Positions 38,457 to 46,290 of a DNA stretch of 64,000 bases are shown here, piece after piece. The notes below the pieces were generated by a model. That model was given only the letters and a program-made list of their open reading frames with translations, did no database searches and had not been told where the DNA came from. The translations under genes and the position numbers were made by a program. Position 1 is the first letter of the stretch. Every line of letters begins with the position of its first letter. This DNA is from Ruminococcus sp. (GTDB taxonomy: Bacteria; Bacillota; Clostridia; Oscillospirales; Ruminococcaceae). Location of the stretch: NCBI GenBank assembly GCA_017543595.1, contig JAFYFU010000041.1:1-64000 (forward strand). The letters run 5' to 3'.

Positions 38457-39824
38457 TTAATTAATCACTCCTTTTACCGCCCAGTTCATAGCCTCTGTTA
38501 TTTTAACATCAACAAACTGACCGATAAGGGATTCATCGCCCTCAAATTCAACTATGATAAATTCACTGCTTTTCCCTGTGAGATATCCGTCTGATTTTTT
38601 GGCTTTTCCGTCAGCAAGCACACGCAGGGTTTTCCCGATAAATCTTTTGTAATGTTCCGTGGAGATATTCCTCTGCAAATTGAGAAGTTCCCTCATGCGT
38701 CCGCCCTTTGTTTTTTCGTCTGTGGAATCCTGAATTTCTGCGGCTTTTGTACCTGAACGCCTTGAATATATGAATGAGTATATGTTATCATACTTAACTT
38801 TATTCATTATATCAAGAGTAGCCCTGAAATCGCTTTCGGATTCGTTCGGAAATCCCACGATAATATCAGTCGTAAGTGAAAATTCGGGGTCTTTTTTTCT
38901 TATATATTCCACAATTGAAAGATATTTTTCGGCGGTATAATTTCTGTTCATTTTTTTAAGAATTTCATTGCTTCCGCTTTGTACGGGGAGATGCAGATGT
39001 TTTGCGACTTTTTCACATTCAAAAATCGTATCTATTAATTCTTCCGATGCATCTTTCGGGTGAGAGGACATAAATCTTATCCAGAAATCGCCTTGAATAT
39101 CATTAATCATTCTAAGTAATTTCGGGAAATTTATATCGCTGCTGAGGTCATTTCCGTAGGAATTTACATTCTGTCCGAGGAGCATGATTTCCTTATAGCC
39201 TTCACTCACAAGCTGTCTGACTTCCGAAATTATATCTTCGGGTTTTCGGCTGCGTTCCCTGCCTCTGACATACGGCACAATGCAGTACGTACAGAAATTA
39301 TTGCACCCGAACATTATCGGAACAGATGCTTTGAAACTGCTTTCCCTGACCTGTTCGACAGCCTCCGAAAAATCGTCATATTCTTTTATATCCGCAGAAA
39401 ATTTCTGTCCGTCAAGGCAGTCAAGCATAAGTTTCGGCAAACTGTTTATTGCGGAAGTTCCCACCACAATATCAACCTGCGGGTATGATTTTTTAATTTT
39501 TTCGGCAATATGTTCCTGTGCTGTCATACAGCCTGCAATTGCGATAATCAAAGATGGATTTTTTTCTTTTAACTTTTTCATACTGCCCACTATTCCGAAA
39601 ACTCTGTCCTCAGCATTTTCACGGACAGCGCAGGTATTCAGAACAATAATATCCGCATTGTTTTCATTCTCCGTAAAGCCAAAGCCCATTTTTTTAAGCA
39701 GACCCTTTATTTTTTCGCTGTCGGAAACATTAAGCTGACAGCCGAAACTTCTGACATATGCAAGCCTGTTTCCGCCGATTCTTTTTTTAATATTTTCAGT
39801 TATATCATTATTATTCAAATTCAA
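38457..39824 (-). CDS. miaB: tRNA-2-methylthio-N6-dimethylallyladenosine synthase
   Basis: About 455 residues. The start is uncertain: an in-frame GTG at 39830 overlaps the AGGAG, so the TTG at 39824 (or the next TTG) is preferred. UPF0004 domain with SFGCQLNVSDSEKI, LNTCAVRENAEDR and AGCMTAQE (auxiliary [4Fe-4S] Cys); radical-SAM motif CNNFCTYCIVPYVRGRERSR; C-terminal TRAM domain (about 390-455). It inserts a methylthio group into the MiaA-modified A37 of tRNA. Monocistronic with a consensus promoter. Confidence 0.95.
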   Translation of the reverse strand: MNLNNNDITENIKKRIGGNRLAYVRSFGCQLNVSDSEKIKGLLKKMGFGFTENENNADIIVLNTCAVRENAEDRVFGIVGSMKKLKEKNPSLIIAIAGCMTAQEHIAEKIKKSYPQVDIVVGTSAINSLPKLMLDCLDGQKFSADIKEYDDFSEAVEQVRESSFKASVPIMFGCNNFCTYCIVPYVRGRERSRKPEDIISEVRQLVSEGYKEIMLLGQNVNSYGNDLSSDINFPKLLRMINDIQGDFWIRFMSSHPKDASEELIDTIFECEKVAKHLHLPVQSGSNEILKKMNRNYTAEKYLSIVEYIRKKDPEFSLTTDIIVGFPNESESDFRATLDIMNKVKYDNIYSFIYSRRSGTKAAEIQDSTDEKTKGGRMRELLNLQRNISTEHYKRFIGKTLRVLADGKAKKSDGYLTGKSSEFIIVEFEGDESLIGQFVDVKITEAMNWAVKGVIN

Positions 39825-39881
39825 AATCACTCCTGTTTTAAATATTTTGAATATTTAAAATCTCTAAAATACGACAATAAT

Positions 39882-39910
39882 ATTATAGCATTTTAACTCT
39901 GCTTTGTCAA
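39882..39910 (-). promoter_or_regulatory. miaB promoter
   Basis: Minus strand: TTGACA (39905-39910), 17 bases, TATAAT (39882-39887). A full consensus promoter. Confidence 0.88.
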
Positions 39911-39924
39911 ATGAACATCATGTG

Positions 39925-39958
39925 AAAAAAAGGACGCATATTTCAGCGTCCTTTTCAA
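39925..39958 (-). terminator. Terminator of the GH26 gene
   Basis: Minus strand: AAAAGGACGC, loop TGAAATAT, GCGTCCTTTTTTT. Confidence 0.88.
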
Positions 39959-39973
39959 AATATTTTAAAATAA

Positions 39974-42028
39974 TTATTTAAATTCTTTTATCAAGCCTGC
40001 ATCAAATTTCTGGATTTCTGCGGCATCTTTACCCGTAACACCGGGTTCGCCGTCAACGTCCGCATTTTTCATACCCTGCTCGGTAAGTGCATATTTTTCG
40101 CCGTTTGCAAGGTATTGAAGTATTGCAACGCAGTCAGAAATACTTACATTTCCGTCCTCATTTGCATCGCCCTTTTTAACATTGCTGTCGCCTGTGGTAG
40201 TAGTTGTGGTAGTAGTGCCTTCGGAAATTTTTCCCGTGGTAGTAGTTGTCACAATATCAACAGTTCCCGAATCACCGTAGAGGTCTGCGGGGAGTTCGTC
40301 AAGAGTTATACAGAAATCGCTCTTGTAAAGTTCAGTAAATGTATCAACATTCTGATACTCCTCACCCATTACAAAATGTGCCTGTTCGGAATCGTACCAC
40401 GGACAGAAATATGACCAGTAAGCGTGTTCAATTTCCATATTTAAAAGGCTCGGAATTGAATCATTTTCAGCCATAGCAATTATTTTCTTGCCCTTTATCG
40501 TATCATAGAGATTGTAGAAAATACCTGCTTCTGCGTCCTCATTGGGTTCGCCCTGAGATTTTCCGTCATGGCGGTGATACTGTGTGTTATACTTGTCATA
40601 GCCGACAATATCAACCTTGTCGTCACCCGAATACCACTGTGCAGATGCATCGCTCCATGTATAGAGATTCTGTTCCCATATCAGGTTGTGAATACCGTAT
40701 TTGTTTTGAAGTTCATCACGGAGGAAATCCCAGAGTTTTTTATAAACGTCTGCACCCTCTTTTGACCACCAGAACCATGCGCCTGAACCGTCAATGGGGT
40801 CATCGGTTTTGCTGGGGTTGCCCTCTGCCTCGTGGAGAGGTCTGAATATCACGGGAACGCCCGCGTCCTGAATTTTCTTTAATTCTGCGGCGAGGTTTTC
40901 AATACAAAGCTGGAAATAGTCATATTCGGCAGTACCTTCTTTGTAGCAGTTTGCGGTTACGAAATCTGTTTCGGGAGTATATGTTGTCTTGGCAAAGTCA
41001 AGGGGTTCGCCGAGAGTATAGTCAGCCATTGTCTTGGGAACATTTATATGCCATGATGCCGTAACGATACCGTTTTTATTCTTGCCCCAGTCAATAATTC
41101 TCTGTGCAACGCCATCGTCCCACGCATAGCACGGGCAGTAACTTCCGAAATCAAAGCCCCTTATTGCAGGGAGTTCGCCTGTTGTTTCCTTTATGTATTT
41201 CATCTCGAAATCATAGTCATTATAGCCGTAATTTCTGTTCTGTGAATTGTATGTGTAAACCTGTCCGTCCGAACCTGTGCAGTGCCAGTAGAAAGTATTT
41301 CCGTCCTTGTCGGTATCTTTTGAATCACGGTCTATTTCGTATTCGTTGCCGTCAGAATCAAGGCATTTGTCCTGACCTGCATCATATCTGATAGTAGTTT
41401 CAACGCTGTGACCTCCGCCGTATATTTCCTGCTGACCTGAAAGAATATTCTTTCCGTAAACGCTCTTCATGTATTTCATGAGTGCTTTTGCTTCGGGAGT
41501 TGCATCGGGGTCTGTGAGCGTGTCATCGGCTATACTCAAATCAGGGAAATCAGCCTCCGAAACAGTTACGCTGTCAACAGCCATATAGCCGTACTTGCTG
41601 ATGAATTTTATTTCGTTTTCGCCCTTTTTAAGTCTTATCATTCCGAAACTGAAATCTGTCCAGTTTTCAGCATAGGGAACTGTGAGAGAGTATTCGCTGC
41701 CGTTTACAACAACAGTCTGCATACGTCCCTCCTTATTGAGTATCTGTGCGCCCCTTACAACCAGTGAATACATGGCATCTGCGGGAACATTTACCGTAAA
41801 TGTAAGTGAATCGGCAGTAAGATAGGCAAAGCCCTCTCCCGAATAATTCGGAACTTCCGTCTGATAAATAGATGTCCAGAGTGTTGCACCTTCCATATCT
41901 TCACCCTCTATCGTGTAAGGAAAAGATGTTGTGTCAGCCGCAACAGCAGGCATAACAGCGGGCATTGAAACCACCGAAATTACAGCGGCAGCCATTGCCG
42001 AAACCATTTTCTTAAAATTTCTGTTCAT
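39974..42028 (-). CDS. Dockerin-bearing GH26 beta-mannanase with CBM35-like module
   Basis: 684 residues. Signal peptide 1-31 (cut near AVA-AD). A carbohydrate-binding module of the CBM6/35 type (about 35-160: YTIEGEDMEGATLW, SGEGFAYL, KKGENEIKFISKYGYMAVDSVTV). GH26 domain (about 180-590) with ILSGQQE, VTASWHINVP, the acid/base Glu in VIFRPLHEAEG and the nucleophile Glu in IIAMAENDSIPS. Thr-rich linker (KISEGTTTTTTTTG) and a type I dockerin (about 625-684, GDANEDGNVSISDCVAILQYLANG). It hydrolyses beta-1,4-mannan outside the cell on the cellulosome; other GH26 specificities are possible. Monocistronic. Confidence 0.94.
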   Translation of the reverse strand: MNRNFKKMVSAMAAAVISVVSMPAVMPAVAADTTSFPYTIEGEDMEGATLWTSIYQTEVPNYSGEGFAYLTADSLTFTVNVPADAMYSLVVRGAQILNKEGRMQTVVVNGSEYSLTVPYAENWTDFSFGMIRLKKGENEIKFISKYGYMAVDSVTVSEADFPDLSIADDTLTDPDATPEAKALMKYMKSVYGKNILSGQQEIYGGGHSVETTIRYDAGQDKCLDSDGNEYEIDRDSKDTDKDGNTFYWHCTGSDGQVYTYNSQNRNYGYNDYDFEMKYIKETTGELPAIRGFDFGSYCPCYAWDDGVAQRIIDWGKNKNGIVTASWHINVPKTMADYTLGEPLDFAKTTYTPETDFVTANCYKEGTAEYDYFQLCIENLAAELKKIQDAGVPVIFRPLHEAEGNPSKTDDPIDGSGAWFWWSKEGADVYKKLWDFLRDELQNKYGIHNLIWEQNLYTWSDASAQWYSGDDKVDIVGYDKYNTQYHRHDGKSQGEPNEDAEAGIFYNLYDTIKGKKIIAMAENDSIPSLLNMEIEHAYWSYFCPWYDSEQAHFVMGEEYQNVDTFTELYKSDFCITLDELPADLYGDSGTVDIVTTTTTGKISEGTTTTTTTTGDSNVKKGDANEDGNVSISDCVAILQYLANGEKYALTEQGMKNADVDGEPGVTGKDAAEIQKFDAGLIKEFK

Positions 42029-42105
42029 GTTTAATATCCTCCCAAGATATACTATATCGGTTATTTTTCCTGTGCCTATACGGGAACTATAACCTTTCTA
42101 CTGTA

Positions 42106-42134
42106 ATTATAGCCTTTTTTTCAGGATAATGCAA
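42106..42134 (-). promoter_or_regulatory. GH26 gene promoter
   Basis: Minus strand: TTGCAT (42129-42134), 17 bases, TATAAT (42106-42111), about 75 bases before the start codon. The stretch 42135-42262 is very AT-rich and shows no gene. Confidence 0.75.
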
Positions 42135-42262
42135 GAATTTAAGAAATATTTCATTCTTATAATTATCTTTTTGGTTATATGCACAAATTCAGAATGTGAT
42201 TTTTTACATAAAAATAAAATTCAGCTTAAATTATAATTAAATTAATATTTTTTGATTAGCAC

Positions 42263-42291
42263 TTTACAAGTCATGAAAAATAGTGTATAAT
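42263..42291 (+). promoter_or_regulatory. thrH promoter
   Basis: TTTACA (42263-42268), 17 bases, TATAAT (42286-42291). Transcription would start near 42299, so the whole nested hairpin element lies in the roughly 210-base leader of thrH. Confidence 0.8.
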
Positions 42292-42309
42292 GATATATGT
42301 AAAATTAAC

Positions 42310-42495
42310 AGAGGAAATTTTCGCCCTTGTCATGAGAGTGAACGGAGCATGAGGAAAACTGTGTCCTTGCCGTATGAATGAACGGAGCAAAGCGGAGTGA
42401 GTGAATAGGCAAGCCATAGAAGACACAGTTTGACGATTTTAAATAAAGTGAACGAAATGACAAGATTATAAAAGGCGAAAATTGACGATTTCAAA
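42310..42495 (+). repeat. Hairpin element copy D (outer), interrupted by copy D'
   Basis: Outer element: AGAGGA, arm AATTTTCGCC, inner arm CTTGTCAT, loop GAGAGTGAACGGAGC, then the inserted element (42350-42445), loop remainder AGTGAACGAA, ATGACAAG, ATTATAAAA, arm GGCGAAAATT, TGACGATTTCAAAT, then GGAGG of thrH. The two halves of the outer element still pair perfectly across the insertion. Confidence 0.85.
42350..42445 (+). repeat. Hairpin element copy D' nested inside copy D
   Basis: Complete element inside the loop of copy D: GAGGAA, arm AAACTGTGTC, inner arm CTTGCCGTAT, loop GAATGAACGGAGCAAAGCGG then AGTGAGTGA, ATAGGCAAG, CCATAGAA, arm GACACAGTTT, TGACGATTTTAAAT. Same orientation as the host element. 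Confidence 0.85.
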
Positions 42496-42508
42496 TGGAG
42501 GAATATTT

Positions 42509-43111
42509 ATGTATATTACTTGTCTTGACCTTGAGGGCGTTCTCGTTCCCGAAATATGGATTGCTTTTGCGGAAGCAAGCGGTATTCCCGAACTCAAAAA
42601 GACTACCCGTGACGAACCCGACTACGACAAACTTATGAACTGGCGTTTGGGCATACTCAAAGAACACGGTCTCGGTCTTAAAGAAATTCAGGAGACTATC
42701 GCAAAAATTGACCCTATGGACGGTGCAAAGGAATTTCTCGATGAACTGCGTTCTCTCTGTCAGGTTATAATCATAAGCGATACTTTCACACAGTTTGCAG
42801 CTCCTCTCATGAAAAAACTCGGATATCCGACTATATTCTGCAACAGCCTTGAAGTTGCCGAAAACGGCGAAATCACAGGCTTCAAAATGAGATGCGAACA
42901 GTCAAAGCTTACAACTGTAAAGGCTTTGCAGTCTATCGGCTTTGAAACAATTGCGAGCGGTGACAGCTATAACGACCTCGGAATGATTAAGGCAAGCAAG
43001 GCAGGTTTCCTTTTCAAGAGTACCGAACAGATTAAAAACGACAATCCCGAACTCCCTGCTTTTGAGACATATGACGAATTACTCTCCGCAATAAAATCAG
43101 TTATAAAATAA
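42509..43111 (+). CDS. thrH: ThrH-type phosphoserine phosphatase / homoserine phosphotransferase
   Basis: 200 residues from the ATG at 42509 (MYITCLDLEGVLVPEIWIAF) with GGAGG 7 bases upstream; an in-frame TTG further up lies in the hairpin element. HAD motif I DLEGVL has Glu in place of the usual second Asp, as in ThrH. The family tract PEIWIAFAEASGIPELKKTTRDEPDYDKLM, motif II IIISDTF and motif III SGDSYNDLGMI are present. ThrH dephosphorylates phosphoserine and can move phosphate to homoserine, linking serine and threonine synthesis. It is 1 base from the metallophosphoesterase gene. Confidence 0.92.
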   Translation: MYITCLDLEGVLVPEIWIAFAEASGIPELKKTTRDEPDYDKLMNWRLGILKEHGLGLKEIQETIAKIDPMDGAKEFLDELRSLCQVIIISDTFTQFAAPLMKKLGYPTIFCNSLEVAENGEITGFKMRCEQSKLTTVKALQSIGFETIASGDSYNDLGMIKASKAGFLFKSTEQIKNDNPELPAFETYDELLSAIKSVIK

Positions 43112-43112
43112 C

Positions 43113-44228
43113 ATGATGTGGCTGATTCTGTTTGCGGTACTTATACTGCTGGCTGTCGGTGCTGTTATTTATCTTATTTCCCGAATACACCGTTTCAGTT
43201 TCATAAAAAAGCTTGAAACAAAAAACAAGCCTCTTTCGTGGATAGTTTCGGTTATTCCCGTGATTGTGACGGCAGCGGTTTTCATGATGATAAATATATG
43301 GACTGTTGTTGTGGTATTTCTTCATCTTTCCGTATTCTGGATTGGCTGTGACATAATTGCATCATTTATCAGGAAAATAAAGTCCAAAAAATCCGAAAAT
43401 ACAGGCATAAGAAAAAATTATGAAGGACTTGCCGCAATTTTGATAACGGCAGTTTATCTCGGTACGGGCTGGTATCTCGCACATCATGTATTTGTCACGC
43501 AGTATCAGCTTGAAACTTCAAAAAATCTCGGTCAAGAAAAATTAAGAATCGCTGAAATTGCAGATTCTCACCTCGGCATAACTCTTGACGGAGAAAAATT
43601 CGCTGAACAGATTGAACGCATAAATCAAACAAATCCCGATATTCTCGTAATTGCGGGAGATTTTGTTGACGATGAATCGGACAGAGATGATATGATTCGT
43701 GCCTGTGAAGCACTTGGTTCTGCGAATACAAAATACGGCGTATATTTCATTTTCGGAAATCACGACAAAGGCTATTACGAAAGTTTCAGGAATTTCAAGA
43801 CGGACGAACTTATCAGCGAACTCGAAAAAAACAACGTTGTTATACTTCAGGACGAAAGCATACTTGTAAATGACAGCTTTTATGTTATCGGCAGACAGGA
43901 TAAATCCGAAACACGTATTTCCATGCAGGAAATTACCGAAAATCTTGACTATTCAAAATACATGGCAGTCCTTGACCACCAGCCAAATTCCTATGATGAG
44001 GAAGTATCCGCAGGTGCTGACCTTGTTCTTTCGGGACATACCCACGGCGGACATATATTCCCTGCGGGTCAGATTGGCGTATGGATTGGGGCAAATGATT
44101 TCGCATACGGACACAAAAAAATAAACAATACGGATTTCATAGTCACTTCGGGAATTTCGGGCTGGGCAATACCCTTTAAAACGGGAACTTTTTCGGAATT
44201 TGTAATAGTTGACATATATCAGAAATAA
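43113..44228 (+). CDS. Membrane-anchored metallophosphoesterase
   Basis: 371 residues. Four hydrophobic segments in the first 140 residues (about 3-22, 43-62, 64-90, 108-127), then a calcineurin-like phosphoesterase domain (about 145-371): RIAEIADSHLGI, LVIAGDFVDDE, FIFGNHDKGYY, VLDHQPN and LVLSGHTHGGHIFP hold the metal-binding Asp, His and Asn. Similar proteins (YaeI/YkuE class) act on phosphodiester or lipid substrates at the membrane; the substrate is not known. Start: ATG at 43113 or the next codon; no clear ribosome site, so it is likely coupled to thrH translation. Confidence 0.9.
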   Translation: MMWLILFAVLILLAVGAVIYLISRIHRFSFIKKLETKNKPLSWIVSVIPVIVTAAVFMMINIWTVVVVFLHLSVFWIGCDIIASFIRKIKSKKSENTGIRKNYEGLAAILITAVYLGTGWYLAHHVFVTQYQLETSKNLGQEKLRIAEIADSHLGITLDGEKFAEQIERINQTNPDILVIAGDFVDDESDRDDMIRACEALGSANTKYGVYFIFGNHDKGYYESFRNFKTDELISELEKNNVVILQDESILVNDSFYVIGRQDKSETRISMQEITENLDYSKYMAVLDHQPNSYDEEVSAGADLVLSGHTHGGHIFPAGQIGVWIGANDFAYGHKKINNTDFIVTSGISGWAIPFKTGTFSEFVIVDIYQK

Positions 44229-44258
44229 AAAAACCGCACATAAGTGCGGTTTTTCTTT
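44226..44258. terminator. Bidirectional terminator
   Basis: Stem AAACCGCAC / GTGCGGTTT with A- and T-runs, loop ATAA, between convergent genes. Confidence 0.9.
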
Positions 44259-44539
44259 TATTTTCGGAGGGCTTTGTCAAGCCATACCTTTGCAAAGTCA
44301 AGGGCTTCATAAAGACCACATTCTCTCTCCGCATTTTTAACAAAAGCTTTGAGGGGATTGGTTTCATTGGTATCCATCTGTACTATCCTGACTTTTGAAG
44401 TCATTTTTTCTCCATTGACCTCTTTTGTATCTGCAATTGTAATCCATATGACATAGGGGTCTGACATATAGCCGTAATATATCTGGTTTCCGCTTCTTAC
44501 AAGCGGATAGCCTTTATAATTATAAAATTTTTCGCTCAT
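44258..44539 (-). CDS. Small conserved-looking protein, function unknown
   Basis: 93 residues from the ATG at 44539 (MSEKFYNYKGYPLVRSGNQIYYGYMSDPYV cut here), with AAGGAGG 7 bases upstream; an upstream in-frame extension lies inside a hairpin element. N-terminal strands are rich in Tyr and Gly; the C-terminal half is helical (NPLKAFVKNAERECGLYEALDFAKVWLDKALR). No signal peptide or membrane segment. I do not recognise the family. It is the last gene after the Gld-type ABC operon, separated from it by two tandem hairpin elements. Confidence 0.75.
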   Translation of the reverse strand: MSEKFYNYKGYPLVRSGNQIYYGYMSDPYVIWITIADTKEVNGEKMTSKVRIVQMDTNETNPLKAFVKNAERECGLYEALDFAKVWLDKALRK

Positions 44540-44547
44540 TTCTTCCT

Positions 44548-44745
44548 CCTTATTAAAAATCGTCAGATTTTGTCTTTTGGGGCTTGACATTTCATTCACT
44601 CCGCTGTCGCTTCGTTCATTTTCATGTCAAGGACAAAATATTCCTTGTTATTTAAAATCGTCAGATTTTGTCTTTTGGGGCTTGACATTTCATTCACTCC
44701 GCTGTCGCTTCGTTCATTTTCATGTCAAGGACAAAATCTTCCTTA
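44548..44745 (-). repeat. Tandem hairpin elements B1 and B2 (98 bp unit)
   Basis: Two nearly identical 98-bp units between the DUF4340 gene stop and the AAGGAGG of the 93-residue gene. Minus strand per unit: AAGGAA, arm GATTTTGTC, inner arm CTTGACAT, loop GAAAATGAACGAAGCGACAG with CGGAGTGAATGAA, ATGTCAAG, CCCCAAAA, arm GACAAAATC, TGACGATTTTAAAT. The copies differ by GATTTTG versus TATTTTG in one arm and a few junction bases. Near-identity shows recent duplication. Confidence 0.9.
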
Positions 44746-46290
44746 TTATTTCCATGTTGTTGTAAAGTCTTCGTCTGTATTGAGTTTCTTAACATTTCCT
44801 ATAAGGGTATTCACATAGGATTTTGCAACAATAAATTTGCTCTTTCCGTTTATAACTGCCTGTGCTGTGAGGTTTGAACAGTCATAAAAATCAATCTTTG
44901 TGGTTTCGCCCGTGTAGGAATCCGTATATTCAAGGCTTGCAAGCGGTTCATCATCGGGTATCGGAACATCAAGTGCAAAATCCTCGGCAGATGCGCTTAT
45001 AAGGAAACTGTAAAACTGCCTGTATCTTTCGGTATCGAACTCCGCATTGTTAAGAGTTGTAACAAAGTCCTCCGCCGAAAGAGTATCTTTTTCTTCATCG
45101 GGGTCTTTTCTCTTTACGGAAAATTCGGATTTTTCACCGTCACATTCAACTTTGAGGTCAGTGATATTCCATACATAAGATGCTATGAATATTCTTGATG
45201 CTATGTCTATCGGCTGAACGGTGAGCCATTTTGCGCTGTCTGCGGAAACCGTATATATTACATTTCCGCCTTTAAGCATCGCATAACAGCACTTTGTATT
45301 TTCCTCATCAATAAAAGGTTCGCTGAGATACAGAACACAGTCATTTTCGTCCTTGTCGCAGTCCATTGTAACAGTGCAGAAAGGTTCTTTAAGACCTGCC
45401 TCCGCTACATCAGCCTCTGTTGAGTGAATACTGTAAATACCTTTTGAATAAAGACCGAAAATACCGTTTGTTATATCTGTTGAACGCTCAACGGATATAT
45501 ATGCATCTGTCGGTTCAACCATGACATGAGTTGCGGAAGTTCCCCCGTTGTAGCCCTCATCATCGCTTTTTTCGTCATATTTGAGAAGAATATCATAGTC
45601 AATATCCTCTCTTTCGATTTTAAGGCTTTCAACAATGGGATAATCGCTCTGGTCGGGGTTTTCAACAATTGTTGAATCAACAAAGTCAAATAAAGTTTTG
45701 CTGTAATTTGCGAGAGTTGAATCCTTTACTGTATAGACAGTATCGGAATTGCTTGTCATGACATATTTTTCCCCGCCTTTGGGAGTTTCGTTGCCTATCA
45801 TGAGTGTAACTTCCGAACCTGTTTCATAGGTGATATCAACAGTTATTTCGGGGTTGTCAAGACCGAATTTTGAAAGGTCACCGGAATTTTCGCCGATAGT
45901 TGAGGCAGAAAGCATACCGTTGGCGTTGTTTGCAAGAGTACCTATAACAGAAGTATTAAGCTTTACGTCATCATATCCTTCGAGGGTATAAGTTGCGCCT
46001 GAATCCTCTGTTTCAGCGGTCTTTTGTATAACGTGCAGTTCATCTGTCTTATTTTTAACATCAACTTTTTTAATGACACCTTCAAGGTCTGAACCTGTTT
46101 CGGGGTCTGTACCTGTTATATTATTGTCCCTTATGAGAACTACTTCCTCCCCCGCTTCGGAAACTTCCGACACTTCCGAGGAATTTTCTTCATTTTCTTT
46201 TGGTTCTGTAAGCTTCAATGCCGCAAGACCGCCTCCGAGTACGGCAAGCACCGCACTGAGACCGATAATGCCCTTTGCTGCCTTTTTCAT
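44746..46290 (-). CDS. DUF4340 membrane-anchored protein of Gld-like ABC operon
   Basis: 514 residues. One N-terminal membrane segment (about 5-25, GIIGLSAVLAVLGGGLAALKL) and an acidic spacer, then a DUF4340 region from about 75 (TYTLEGYDDVKLNT, MLIGNETPKGGEKYVMTSNSDTVYTV). DUF4340 proteins typically follow gldG-like genes. It lies outside the membrane and presumably works with the ABC-2 transporter encoded upstream; the substrate is unknown. It overlaps the GldG-like gene by 4 bases. Confidence 0.9.
   Translation of the reverse strand: MKKAAKGIIGLSAVLAVLGGGLAALKLTEPKENEENSSEVSEVSEAGEEVVLIRDNNITGTDPETGSDLEGVIKKVDVKNKTDELHVIQKTAETEDSGATYTLEGYDDVKLNTSVIGTLANNANGMLSASTIGENSGDLSKFGLDNPEITVDITYETGSEVTLMIGNETPKGGEKYVMTSNSDTVYTVKDSTLANYSKTLFDFVDSTIVENPDQSDYPIVESLKIEREDIDYDILLKYDEKSDDEGYNGGTSATHVMVEPTDAYISVERSTDITNGIFGLYSKGIYSIHSTEADVAEAGLKEPFCTVTMDCDKDENDCVLYLSEPFIDEENTKCCYAMLKGGNVIYTVSADSAKWLTVQPIDIASRIFIASYVWNITDLKVECDGEKSEFSVKRKDPDEEKDTLSAEDFVTTLNNAEFDTERYRQFYSFLISASAEDFALDVPIPDDEPLASLEYTDSYTGETTKIDFYDCSNLTAQAVINGKSKFIVAKSYVNTLIGNVKKLNTDEDFTTTWK

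Noticed and set aside
42310..42495. Riboswitch in the thrH leader
   Set aside because: The structure is fully explained by two nested copies of the dispersed hairpin element that also occurs before unrelated genes.
44548..44745. Hairpin elements as simple Rho-independent terminators
   Set aside because: The stems are long with 30-base loops and end in TGACGATTTTAAAT and a ribosome site; there is no T-run after the stem.
44548..44745. CRISPR array from the tandem 98-bp units
   Set aside because: The units are contiguous, only two in number, with no short repeat/spacer pattern and no cas genes.
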